Shown piece after piece: positions 1 to 6,479 of a stretch of DNA of 14,460 nucleotides; position 1 is the first letter of the stretch, and every line of letters begins with the position of its first letter. The stretch lies in NCBI GenBank assembly GCA_902535565.1, contig CACAUH010000032.1:1-14460 (forward strand), in the 5' to 3' direction. The DNA is from an uncultured Bacteroidota bacterium (GTDB lineage: Bacteria > Bacteroidota > Bacteroidia > Flavobacteriales > UA16). A model generated the notes under the pieces. That model worked only from the letters and a program-made list of their open reading frames with translations, did not search any database and was not told where the DNA came from. A program made the translations under genes and the position numbers.

Positions 1-1
1 C

Positions 2-1957
2 CGATACAATCCTGAGCTCCGCGTCGGAGATTCAGTCCCGGTTTTCGTGGAGCAACAGGAAGATCGAAATGGTCAGCTGGTTGTTTCGCACCGGACCGCA
101 CGAATCCACAGCGCTTGGATTAAGGTCAATGGTGCTCTCGAAAACGATGAGATCATCATGGGGTCGATCAAATGCCGCACCAAGGGTGGACTCATCGTGG
201 ATGTGTTTGGTATTGAGGCCTTCTTGCCTGGAAGTCAGATTGACGTGAAGCCCATTCGCGACTACGACGAGTATGTTGGAAAGCAGATGGAGTTTAAGGT
301 GGTCAAGATCAATCAGGAGTACAAAAACGTTGTCGTCTCCCACAAGGCACTCATCGAAGCCGAGTTGGAAGAGCAGAAGCGCCAGATTATCTCCGGTTTG
401 GAGAAGGGTCAGGTACTCGAAGGTGTGGTCAAGAACATCACCAGCTATGGTGTGTTCGTGGATCTTGGTGGCGTTGACGGTCTGGTGCACATCACCGACC
501 TCAGCTGGGGCCGAGTCAGTCACCCAGAAGAAGTTGTCGAGGTCGACCAGAGCCTCAATGTGGTGATTCTCGATTTTGACGATGACCGCAAGCGAATTGC
601 GCTCGGCATCAAGCAGTTGACTGCACACCCTTGGGATGCAATGTCCGAGGGGGTCAACGTCGGAGACAAGATCAAGGGCAAGGTTGTGGTCGTTGCCGAC
701 TACGGTGCCTTTGTAGAGGTTTCAGAAGGTGTCGAAGGCCTCTTGCACGTGAGCGAGATGAGCTGGAGTCAGCACTTGAGAAGCGCTCAAGAGTTCTTGA
801 AAGTGGGCGATGAAATCGAGACCATTGTCTTGGCCATTGATCGCGAGGAGCGGAAAATGAGTCTGGGCATGAAGCAGCTCGTTCCCGATCCATGGGACAA
901 CATCGAGTTCAAGTTCCCAGTGCAGTCCAAGCACGCAGGAAAGGTTCGAAACTTCACCAACTTCGGCTTGTTTGTCGAAATGGAAGAAGGCATTGATGGT
1001 CTTGTCCACATCTCAGATTTGAGTTGGGAAAAGAAAATCAAGCACCCTTCGGAGTTCTGTAGTGTTGGGGACGAAATCGAAGTCGTCGTTCTCGAGCTTG
1101 ACAAGGCAAATCGCCGGATGAGCTTGGGTCACAAGCAGCTTCAGGAAAACCCTTGGGATACATTCGAAACTGTATTCGAAGTGGGTTCTACCCATAAGGG
1201 TACAGTTCTCTCTATCGACGGCAGCAATGTCGGCGTGGCGTTGCCATACGGTGTGGAAGGATTCTGCCAAGCCAAGCACCTCAAGCGAGAGGATGGCACC
1301 GACATCAAGGTCGAGGAAAACGCAGATTTCATTGTGCTCGAGTTCAATCGCAATGCCAAGCGCATTACGGTATCGCACTTGCGGACCTACGAAGAACCAC
1401 CAGCCAAGAAGCGCGGAGGTTCTGACAGCCGAAAGCGTCGCGACGATCGCGATGGTGGCTCTAGCCCAGCAACGCAGCGCGCTGTGCGTGAGGTGAACGA
1501 ACGTCAGGCCAAGACCACGTTCGGTGACTTGGGTGTCTTGTCGCAGCTCAAGCAGCAAATGGAGGATGGACCTGTCGTGGAAGAAGCGGCTGAGGAAGGC
1601 AAGAAGCCTGCAAAAAAGGCGTCCAAGCCCAAAGCGAAGGCGAAGGCCAAGACGAAGAAAGCGGAGGCCCCGGCAGAGGAGCCCAAGGCTGAGGAGGCTC
1701 CTGCAGAGGAGCCCAAGGCTGAGGAGGCTCCTGCAGAGGAGCCCAAGGCTGTGGAGGCTCCTGCAGAGGAGCCCAAGGCTGAGGAGGCTCCTGCCGAAGA
1801 GCCCAAGGCTGAGGAGGCTCCTACCGAAGAGCCCAAGGCTGAGGAGGCCCCTGCAGAGGAGCCCAAGGCTAAGGAAGCTCCTGAAGAGGAAACTCCTGCT
1901 GACGATTCACCTGCTGCGGAGGATGCTGACTCCGATAGTGATAATGAGAAGGCTTGA
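2..1957 (+). CDS. rpsA: 30S ribosomal protein S1, 5' end missing
   Basis: Bacterial S1 binds mRNA on the 30S subunit and helps load structured messages. The frame is open from the first full codon (base 2), so the true start lies outside the window; I estimate 80-100 residues are missing. Counting from the first visible residue, the end of S1 domain 1 is followed by domain 2 (about 50-116, with GIEAFLPGSQID), domain 3 (135-206), domain 4 (221-293), domain 5 (308-380) and domain 6 (394-464). Domains 3-5 carry the typical GVDGLVHITDLSW-like core. A basic linker and a short conserved-looking helix (FGDLGVLSQLKQQME) come next, then a tail of seven 10-residue repeats and an acidic end. The sequence closely resembles Bacteroidota S1. 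The GTG at 47 is internal and not the start. A strong hairpin follows the stop codon. Confidence 0.96.
   Translation, partial: RYNPELRVGDSVPVFVEQQEDRNGQLVVSHRTARIHSAWIKVNGALENDEIIMGSIKCRTKGGLIVDVFGIEAFLPGSQIDVKPIRDYDEYVGKQMEFKVVKINQEYKNVVVSHKALIEAELEEQKRQIISGLEKGQVLEGVVKNITSYGVFVDLGGVDGLVHITDLSWGRVSHPEEVVEVDQSLNVVILDFDDDRKRIALGIKQLTAHPWDAMSEGVNVGDKIKGKVVVVADYGAFVEVSEGVEGLLHVSEMSWSQHLRSAQEFLKVGDEIETIVLAIDREERKMSLGMKQLVPDPWDNIEFKFPVQSKHAGKVRNFTNFGLFVEMEEGIDGLVHISDLSWEKKIKHPSEFCSVGDEIEVVVLELDKANRRMSLGHKQLQENPWDTFETVFEVGSTHKGTVLSIDGSNVGVALPYGVEGFCQAKHLKREDGTDIKVEENADFIVLEFNRNAKRITVSHLRTYEEPPAKKRGGSDSRKRRDDRDGGSSPATQRAVREVNERQAKTTFGDLGVLSQLKQQMEDGPVVEEAAEEGKKPAKKASKPKAKAKAKTKKAEAPAEEPKAEEAPAEEPKAEEAPAEEPKAVEAPAEEPKAEEAPAEEPKAEEAPTEEPKAEEAPAEEPKAKEAPEEETPADDSPAAEDADSDSDNEKA
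1665..1881 (+). repeat. 30-bp tandem repeats encoding the S1 tail
   Basis: Seven units of exactly 30 bp encode AP[AT]EEPKA[EVK]E in the C-terminal tail of rpsA. The units are almost identical at the DNA level. Differences are single bases (for example GAG to GTG giving Val in unit 3, GCA to ACC giving Thr in unit 6, GAG to AAG giving Lys in the last unit), with a few synonymous changes. The strict 30-bp period keeps the frame whatever the copy number, so length variation between strains by slippage is expected. The segment is Glu/Pro/Ala/Lys-rich and very probably disordered. The mirrored copy lies at 12580-12796. Confidence 0.93.
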
Positions 1958-1979
1958 GATTCTCACAACTGATTTATGG

Positions 1980-2007
1980 AAAAGGGAGGCCTTGGTGCCT
2001 CCCTTTT
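1980..2007 (+). terminator. Rho-independent terminator after rpsA
   Basis: An 11-bp perfect stem (AAAAGGGAGGC pairing with GCCTCCCTTTT) encloses a 6-base loop, starting 22 bp after the rpsA stop codon. The descending arm ends in a T run that extends one more base before C. It lies between rpsA and pyrR and should separate the two transcripts. An upstream in-frame ATG for pyrR at 1976 lies just before this hairpin, which argues against that start. Confidence 0.82.
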
Positions 2008-2018
2008 TCGTCCTCGTT

Positions 2019-2026
2019 TATTTTCG
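2019..2026 (+). promoter_or_regulatory. Possible -7 promoter element for pyrR
   Basis: TATTTTCG differs in one base from the Bacteroidota housekeeping -7 consensus TAnnTTTG. It lies just after the rpsA terminator and 9 bp before the pyrR ATG, so transcription would begin only a few bases before the start codon. No good TTTG-like -33 element is visible at the usual spacing. The call rests on position and on the same octamer occurring before two other genes. Confidence 0.4.
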
Positions 2027-2035
2027 CGGATAACC

Positions 2036-2599
2036 ATGGGCCCTGAGCATCTTCTGATCAACCCGCTTCAGTTCCGACTGACCCTTGACCGATTGGCTTT
2101 CCAGTTGGTTGAAGCGCACGGTGAATTTGCCAATTCAGCGCTGATTGGGATTCAGCCCCGGGGTGTTCAGGTGGCATCGCGTCTTCGCGACAGGATTGCG
2201 GACATTCTCGGAGGGGCCATTCCCCGTTGTGGTGACTTGGACATCACGTTTTTCCGAGATGATTTTCGGCGCCACGACCAACCGCTAAGGGCGGCTTCGA
2301 CAAACCTTGACTTTTCCGTTGAGGGGCTCGATATCATCTTGGTCGACGACGTGCTTTTCACCGGAAGAACCATTCGTGCAGGCATGGACGCCCTCTTGGC
2401 CCATGGACGGCCAACCACTGTGGAATTGGCTGTACTGGTAGACCGCCGATTCAGGCGCGAGCTTCCCATAGAGCCCAAGTATGTCGGACGCAGCGTAGAC
2501 AGTTTGGACAGCCAACGTGTTAAGGTCATTTGGGCGGATAGGGATGGTGGTGAAGAAGACCGGGTGCAACTCATTAATCCTTCTGCAGATCATGGCTGA
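2036..2599 (+). CDS. pyrR: Bifunctional PyrR: pyrimidine operon regulator / uracil phosphoribosyltransferase
   Basis: PyrR belongs to the type I phosphoribosyltransferases. In the known family it converts uracil and PRPP to UMP, and in Firmicutes it also binds pyr mRNA to control attenuation. The 187-residue product has the PRPP-binding motif ILVDDVLFTGRTIR at about 101-114, an early PRG loop at 41-43 (GIQPRGVQVA), and the family block DRRFRRELPIEPKYVGRSV at about 136-154. Length fits the usual 175-185 residues. I chose the ATG at 2036 because the 20 residues added by the ATG at 1976 are translated from the terminator hairpin and do not resemble the family. The 3' end overlaps pyrB by 8 bp, indicating co-transcription. 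No PyrR-binding RNA loop is recognisable upstream, so RNA-based regulation here is unproven. Confidence 0.92.
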   Translation: MGPEHLLINPLQFRLTLDRLAFQLVEAHGEFANSALIGIQPRGVQVASRLRDRIADILGGAIPRCGDLDITFFRDDFRRHDQPLRAASTNLDFSVEGLDIILVDDVLFTGRTIRAGMDALLAHGRPTTVELAVLVDRRFRRELPIEPKYVGRSVDSLDSQRVKVIWADRDGGEEDRVQLINPSADHG

Positions 2600-3536
2600 A
2601 TTCTCATCGGGTCATTTGCTTGGCATTCGCGGCTTGAAACGGTCTGATGTTGAAACTGTTTTCCAAACTGCAAGGGAGTTTAAGGATGTCATCAACCGGC
2701 CGATCAAGAAAGTCCCCAGCTTAAGGGATTTGACGGTGGCCAATCTGTTTTTTGAGAACAGCACGAGAACCCGCCTCAGCTTCGAACTTGCTGAAAAACG
2801 GCTTTCAGCTGATGTCGTGAATTTCTCTGCAGCTTCTTCCAGTGTGAAGAAAGGAGAGACGTTGGCAGACACCGTGCGGAACATTCTTGCGATGAAGGTG
2901 GACATGGTGGTCATGCGACACCCGCATCCTGGAGCGCCACACTACTTGGCCGAGAAAATCGGCGTGCCGATTATCAATGCAGGGGATGGGACGCATGAGC
3001 ATCCCACGCAAGCTTTGTTGGATGCGTTCACTTTGACGGAGACGATCGGTTCTCTTGAAGGAAAGCACGTGTGCATTTTTGGGGATATCCGCCACAGTCG
3101 AGTGGCCTTGTCCAATGTGCTGTGTCTTCGTTTGCTTGGGGCAGAAGTGATGGTATGCGGCCCAGCCACGTTGATTCCAAAGCACTTTGGCGCTTTGGGT
3201 GTCCGCGTGGGACACGATGTGGACGAAGCTTTGGCATGGTGTGATGTGGCCAATGTGCTGCGCATCCAGTTGGAAAGACAAGGGGCTGAGGTCCCTTATT
3301 TCCCGAGTTTGGAGGAGTACCACGCCCAGTTTGGCATCACACAGGAGCGGCTCGGTCGGCTTGAGAATCGTCCGTTAATCCTGCATCCCGGGCCCATGAA
3401 CCGAGGGGTGGAAATTGCGAGCGACGTAGCCGATGGAGACGGTGCCATTATTTTGGACCAGGTCGAGAATGGAGTGGCGGTTCGAATGGCTGTTTTGTAC
3501 CTCTTGGCAGGTCGATTGGGCGGGTCGGAGGATTAA
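2592..3536 (+). CDS. pyrB: Aspartate carbamoyltransferase catalytic subunit
   Basis: The enzyme joins carbamoyl phosphate and aspartate to make N-carbamoyl-aspartate, the committed step of pyrimidine synthesis, in the cytoplasm. The product has 314 residues, near the usual 300-310. Visible family motifs are the carbamoyl-phosphate loop STRTR at 57-61, the mobile loop SSVKKGET with its lysines at 86-87, HPTQALLD at 137-144, GDIRHSRVA at 164-172 and HPGPMNRGVE at 265-274. The ATG at 2592 lies inside the pyrR stop region (ATGGCTGA), and MAEFSSGHLLGI is a natural N-terminus; the longer frame from 2517 only adds pyrR coding sequence. No pyrI regulatory subunit gene is present, so activity is probably not allosterically controlled in the E. 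coli way. Confidence 0.96.
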   Translation: MAEFSSGHLLGIRGLKRSDVETVFQTAREFKDVINRPIKKVPSLRDLTVANLFFENSTRTRLSFELAEKRLSADVVNFSAASSSVKKGETLADTVRNILAMKVDMVVMRHPHPGAPHYLAEKIGVPIINAGDGTHEHPTQALLDAFTLTETIGSLEGKHVCIFGDIRHSRVALSNVLCLRLLGAEVMVCGPATLIPKHFGALGVRVGHDVDEALAWCDVANVLRIQLERQGAEVPYFPSLEEYHAQFGITQERLGRLENRPLILHPGPMNRGVEIASDVADGDGAIILDQVENGVAVRMAVLYLLAGRLGGSED

Positions 3537-3538
3537 CC

Positions 3539-3546
3539 TATTTTCG
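3539..3546 (+). promoter_or_regulatory. Possible -7 promoter element for the STAS gene group
   Basis: TATTTTCG, one mismatch from TAnnTTTG, lies 2 bp after the pyrB stop. An ATTG that could act as a -33 element (consensus TTTG) sits at 3515-3518, 20 bp upstream, within the usual spacer range. The start codon of the STAS gene is 19 bp downstream. This could give STAS, the sorting-domain gene and rnz their own transcript in addition to read-through from pyrRB. Confidence 0.42.
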
Positions 3547-3565
3547 GGCGATACAGATTCGCGAC

Positions 3566-3928
3566 ATGAAATTCGAAGTCGACAAGCGAGAGAAGGTGGC
3601 TGTGGTGACTGCCAAAGTGGAGAAGTTGGACGCATTGTGCGCTCCAGAGCTCAAAGGAGAAATGGTCCTCGCCCATAAAGAAGGCCACAGGAACATGGTC
3701 CTTGACCTGAGTGAAACCCGATATATTGATTCAAGTGGACTGAGTGCCGTGTTGATTGGGCATCGCGGATGCCGGGACGCCGGGGGCAGCTTTGTGTTGT
3801 GCGGCCTTCAACCGGCAGTAGCCAAGCTTGTGTCAATTAGCCAGTTGGATAACGTCCTTAAAATTGTTCCCACAGCCCAGGAGGCGATTGATTTCGTCTA
3901 TATGGAAGAAGTGGAACGCGACCTTTGA
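3566..3928 (+). CDS. STAS-domain protein, anti-sigma factor antagonist type
   Basis: The single-domain 120-residue product has the size and pattern of SpoIIAA/RsbV-like antagonists, which bind an anti-sigma or kinase partner and are switched off by serine phosphorylation. The motif YIDSSGLSAVLIG (about 53-65) contains the DSSG site, and S56 or S57 would be the phosphorylated residue by analogy. A hydrophobic strand (NMVLDLSE) precedes it, as in the STAS fold. No anti-sigma kinase or sigma factor gene lies nearby, so the partner is unknown. The gene follows pyrB by 29 bp and is 10 bp before the sorting-domain gene. From memory, pyrR-pyrB-STAS-rnz is a recurrent order in Flavobacteriia, which fits. 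The target in this organism cannot be inferred. Confidence 0.85.
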   Translation: MKFEVDKREKVAVVTAKVEKLDALCAPELKGEMVLAHKEGHRNMVLDLSETRYIDSSGLSAVLIGHRGCRDAGGSFVLCGLQPAVAKLVSISQLDNVLKIVPTAQEAIDFVYMEEVERDL

Positions 3929-3938
3929 CCTGTATACT

Positions 3939-4718
3939 ATGAACCAATTTCGTCTTGTTGCATCCGCAGTGGTGCTGTTTTGGGCTTCCAACATTCAGGC
4001 CCAGTGTGATCCGGATGCCGTTGATTTCGGCGAGGAAACTTGGGGCCTCAATCCCGATGGAGAAACCACCTTCTTTGATGGTGCTACCCTTGGAGTGGCC
4101 TACACAGATGATGTGCATCTGTTGGTTCCATCCTTTGCCATTGATGTGGTGCCAGATACCCCACTGAATGCGCCGATTGATTCGGTGGTGATTGAGTCCG
4201 TTGTGCTTGTCGATCCGGTGACCACCGAATCCTTCACTTTTGCGGAAGTGGGATTGGAATACATCTGCAACAACAACGGCGATTGCGAAGACCCATGCAC
4301 TTTTCTCGGAGGGGGTCAATACTGCGCCACATTTGCCGGTGTACCGACCATAGCGGGAGATTTCGAATTGGCCATGGAGGTCAATGTTTGGTCTACAGTT
4401 TTTGGATTTCCTCTGGCCACACCTTTCAGTTTTGATGGACTGGCATTTTCTATTGTGGATCCAACCAATTCTTTGGATGATCAGGGAGGGGGCGATTTTT
4501 CAGTTTATCCGAATCCGGCTTCCGATCAATTCACGTTGTTGGGCACAGAAGGGGTTAAGATTCAGCTGATGGGTGCCGAGGGCCGCCTAATCAAAGCGTG
4601 GACTGCAACGTCATCACAAACCACTCTTTCTTGTGACGATTGGGCTGAAGGTGTGTATTTCCTGCGCATGGAGAAGGGCGAAGCCGTTCAGGTGCGGAGG
4701 CTCTTGGTGCAGCGCTAA
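3939..4718 (+). CDS. Secreted protein with type IX secretion sorting domain (Por type A)
   Basis: The product has 259 residues. Residues 1-21 form a Sec signal peptide with a hydrophobic core (VASAVVLFWA) and an IQA cleavage site before Q22; C23 does not form a proper lipobox. The middle part (about 24-180) is acidic, beta-rich and unrecognised, with Cys at 23, 110, 116, 120 and 129 that could make disulfides. Residues about 187-259 are a T9SS C-terminal domain: FSVYPNPASDQFTL, then GVYFLRM, then VQVRRLLV at the end. The protein should cross the inner membrane by Sec and the outer membrane by the type IX system, then be anchored or released. The ATG at 3939 is chosen because it starts the signal peptide; the frame extends upstream only over the STAS gene. 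Biological role unknown. A truncated mirror copy lies at 9926-10522. Confidence 0.86.
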   Translation: MNQFRLVASAVVLFWASNIQAQCDPDAVDFGEETWGLNPDGETTFFDGATLGVAYTDDVHLLVPSFAIDVVPDTPLNAPIDSVVIESVVLVDPVTTESFTFAEVGLEYICNNNGDCEDPCTFLGGGQYCATFAGVPTIAGDFELAMEVNVWSTVFGFPLATPFSFDGLAFSIVDPTNSLDDQGGGDFSVYPNPASDQFTLLGTEGVKIQLMGAEGRLIKAWTATSSQTTLSCDDWAEGVYFLRMEKGEAVQVRRLLVQR

Positions 4719-4723
4719 GGCGC

Positions 4724-5668
4724 TTGCGCTTTGAGGTCCACATTTTGGGATGCGGTGCTGCGCTGCCTTTGCCAGGCAGAAATCCGACAGCACAGGTTAT
4801 CAACGTCCACGAAAAGCAGTTTTTGTTTGATTGTGGGGAGGGCACGCAGACTGGGTTGAGGTCTAAGCGCATCCGGATGATGCGCATTGATCACATCTGT
4901 ATTTCACACCTTCACGGGGACCATTATCTCGGCTTGCCGGGATTGATTTTCACGTTCAATTTGTTGGGGAGAACCCGACCGTTAAACGTATACGGCCCCC
5001 CCGGACTCAAACGGATCCTTGACCTCCACCTCGAGGAAGGTGAAGGTCGGTTGGACTTCCCGCTTCATTTCCATGTGACCACGCTTGATGGTCCACAGGT
5101 TCTGTTTGAAGATGGTTCATTGACGTTGGAGAGTTTCCCTGTACGCCATCGAATACCCACCACCGGGTTTCTTCTCAGGGAGAAGCCGCGTGAACCTGGT
5201 GTACGACGCGATTGGGTCAAGGACCATGGGTTGGTGCCTTCTGAAATCTTGGCTTTGAAAAAGGGGGAGGATGTGGTGCGTCCGAATGGCCAAACCATTG
5301 CCTTTTCTGATGCGTGTCATCCTGTTCCAAAGACACGGAGTTATGCTTTTGCGGCCGACACGCGGTATTGGGAGGCTGTGGCAGAATATGTCCAAGGCGT
5401 TGATCTCTTGTATCACGAGGCAACGTTTGGTGCGTCAATGAAGAAACGCGCAGAGAAGACATATCACAGCACGGCAGCGCAAGCGGCTCGAATTGCGAAA
5501 ATGGCGGGTGTAGGTAAGCTGATCATCGGTCATGTTTCAGCTCGATATTCCACTTTTGAAGGCCTTTTGGAGGAGGCGCGAGAAGTGTTCCCTAAGACGG
5601 TGATGGCGGAGGATGGAATGCGGATCGATGTCCTTTCCTGTGAAGAAATTGGTGAATCGAGGGGATGA
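4724..5668 (+). CDS. rnz: Ribonuclease Z (tRNA 3'-processing endonuclease)
   Basis: RNase Z cuts tRNA precursors just after the discriminator base, using two zinc ions in a metallo-beta-lactamase fold. The 314-residue product matches the long bacterial form (about 300-310). Zinc ligands are visible: SHLHGDH (H62, H64, D66, H67), H142 in the VRHRIP segment, D212 in AADTRY and H270 in IIGHVSARY. HEATF at 231-235 and the HST of TYHSTAAQA (248-250) match the family. The insertion at about 150-200 is the flexible tRNA-binding arm. The start is the TTG at 4724, giving the typical MRFEVHILG N-terminus 5 bp after the preceding stop; no ATG or GTG gives a better start. Translational coupling to the upstream gene is likely. 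Confidence 0.94.
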   Translation: MRFEVHILGCGAALPLPGRNPTAQVINVHEKQFLFDCGEGTQTGLRSKRIRMMRIDHICISHLHGDHYLGLPGLIFTFNLLGRTRPLNVYGPPGLKRILDLHLEEGEGRLDFPLHFHVTTLDGPQVLFEDGSLTLESFPVRHRIPTTGFLLREKPREPGVRRDWVKDHGLVPSEILALKKGEDVVRPNGQTIAFSDACHPVPKTRSYAFAADTRYWEAVAEYVQGVDLLYHEATFGASMKKRAEKTYHSTAAQAARIAKMAGVGKLIIGHVSARYSTFEGLLEEAREVFPKTVMAEDGMRIDVLSCEEIGESRG

Positions 5669-5696
5669 GTGAACATCTTACTTCCTTTTTGCTTTT

Positions 5697-5704
5697 TATT
5701 TTCG
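5697..5704 (+). promoter_or_regulatory. Possible -7 promoter element for the response regulator
   Basis: TATTTTCG, the same octamer found before pyrR and the STAS gene, lies in the 62-bp gap after rnz and 26 bp before the ATG at 5731. I see no clear TTTG-like -33 element at 19-21 bp. The surrounding region is T-rich. The call is weaker than the one before ilvE. Confidence 0.38.
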
Positions 5705-5712
5705 CTATCTAG

Positions 5713-5725
5713 ATTCAGTCTGAAT
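5713..5725 (+). promoter_or_regulatory. 13-bp perfect dyad just upstream of the response regulator
   Basis: ATTCAG-T-CTGAAT is a perfect inverted repeat around one central base, ending 5 bp before the ATG at 5731. It lies 8 bp downstream of the proposed -7 element, so a bound dimer would overlap the transcription start. NarL/LuxR-type regulators bind as dimers to dyads, so autoregulation is a reasonable guess. It is not demonstrated by the sequence. Confidence 0.4.
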
Positions 5726-5730
5726 AAGAC

Positions 5731-6405
5731 ATGTCCCGTATCCTCATCGCTGACAGCAATCAATTGGTCGCATGTGGTCTTCAAGCCACATTGCGGTCGC
5801 ATGGTCTGGACCAAGTTGTGGGTCAAGCCAGATCGGAACAGGAGATGTTCGACTTGATTGATCTGTTCTCCCCAGACTTGGTCATTTTGGACTTTGTGAC
5901 CTCAGGGTTTTCTGTAGAATCCATTATTCGCCTAAAAGCCAAGGGCAGAATTCGGGTCTTGGCCCTCACCGATGCCCAGCGCGGGGTCACCCTGTTGAAT
6001 GCCTTGAGGGCAGGGGTGGACGGTTACGTCAAAAAGGACTGTGATTTGCAAGAGATTGTGGAGGCCGTCAGGGAAACCCAATGCGGACGGAAGTTCTTTT
6101 GTTCCCAGATTTTGAACACCATCAAGCGGGAAGGCATCAATTTGGAGTCGCTCAACGTGGTGGATCCCGATTGTGCAGGTGTTAGCTTGAGCAAGCGCGA
6201 ACTTCAGGTGATTCGGTTGATTGCCGAGGGATTCACGAATCCGCAAATTTCTGAAAAGTTGTTTGTGAGTCCCCACACCGTGACAACGCACCGGAGAAAC
6301 ATCCTCCAAAAGCTCGGGGTCAACAACACCGCATCAGTCGTATTGTACGCCGTGCAAGCAGGATTGGTGAGCCCAAACAAGTTCTTGTTTGCACCCGAGG
6401 CCTGA
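5731..6405 (+). CDS. Response regulator, NarL/FixJ (LuxR) family, orphan
   Basis: The 224-residue product has an N-terminal receiver domain (about 1-120) and a C-terminal LuxR helix-turn-helix (about 150-215). The receiver has D8, the phospho-acceptor D54 in LVILDF, T80 in LALT and K101 in GYVKKD. The usual second acidic residue after D8 is Ser (IADSN instead of IADD/IADE), which may weaken Mg binding. The DNA-binding part shows LSKRELQVIRLIAEGFTNPQ, then LFVSPHTVTTHRRNILQKLG, the classic recognition helix. No histidine kinase is adjacent, so signal and targets are unknown. The ATG at 5731 gives the expected MSRILIAD start. The gene stands alone: 62 bp follow rnz and 74 bp precede ilvE. Confidence 0.9.
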   Translation: MSRILIADSNQLVACGLQATLRSHGLDQVVGQARSEQEMFDLIDLFSPDLVILDFVTSGFSVESIIRLKAKGRIRVLALTDAQRGVTLLNALRAGVDGYVKKDCDLQEIVEAVRETQCGRKFFCSQILNTIKREGINLESLNVVDPDCAGVSLSKRELQVIRLIAEGFTNPQISEKLFVSPHTVTTHRRNILQKLGVNNTASVVLYAVQAGLVSPNKFLFAPEA

Positions 6406-6415
6406 TTTACAGGCA

Positions 6416-6445
6416 ATTGTGACGACTTGGTGCGGACTATTTTTG
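6416..6445 (+). promoter_or_regulatory. Bacteroidota-type promoter before ilvE
   Basis: TATTTTTG at 6438-6445 matches the Bacteroidota -7 consensus TAnnTTTG exactly. ATTG at 6416-6419, 18 bp upstream, is a one-mismatch match to the -33 TTTG. Transcription would start near 6451, leaving about 29 bases before the ilvE ATG. This is the best promoter candidate in the window and would drive ilvE, the barrel gene and msrA. Confidence 0.62.
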
Positions 6446-6479
6446 CACTGAGATTGAGAGTGACCTTAATGATAGGCCC

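Larger units (their letters stand above)
1..4423. repeat. Left arm of a 4.4-kb perfect inverted repeat
   Basis: This arm is matched base for base by the reverse complement of 10038-14460. The two window ends, the inner boundary and every open reading frame on both strands mirror as x to 14461-x. It holds rpsA (partial), pyrR, pyrB, the STAS gene and the first 485 bp of the sorting-domain gene. The match stops after base 4423: the next base is T here, while the mirrored base on the other side reads A. Because the genes continue naturally from 4423 into 4424, this arm is the likely native copy. Confidence 0.97.

Noticed and set aside
32..628. Long minus-strand ORF opposite rpsA (mirror at 13833-14429)
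   Set aside because: Antisense of conserved S1 domains in a codon-biased gene; the protein has no recognisable domain.
1504..1866. Minus-strand ORF rich in Gly-Ser-Ala repeats, opposite the S1 tail (mirror at 12595-12957)
   Set aside because: It is a shadow of the 30-bp repeats in rpsA. It has no independent start context and its composition follows from the sense repeats.
1665..1881. CRISPR-like array
   Set aside because: The 30-bp units are contiguous, without spacers, and lie in frame within rpsA.
1980..2007. PyrR-controlled attenuator in front of pyrR
   Set aside because: The hairpin looks like a simple rpsA terminator. I see neither a competing antiterminator nor a PyrR-binding-loop consensus in the short interval.
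1524..2033. Arg-rich plus-strand ORF in another frame of the S1 tail
   Set aside because: Frame-shifted reading of the same repeats that runs on through the terminator; low complexity and not a gene.
2805..3323. 172-residue antisense ORF opposite pyrB (mirror at 11138-11656)
   Set aside because: pyrB is unambiguous in this interval, and the antisense product shows no recognisable family or composition.
3939..4010. Lipoprotein signal in the sorting-domain protein (Cys at residue 23)
   Set aside because: The residues before the Cys (QAQ) do not form a lipobox, and an ordinary signal peptidase I site after IQA fits better.
6400..6414. Hairpin GCCTG-ATTTA-CAGGC at the end of the response regulator as a terminator
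   Set aside because: The stem is only 5 bp, overlaps the stop codon and is not followed by a T run; too weak to annotate.
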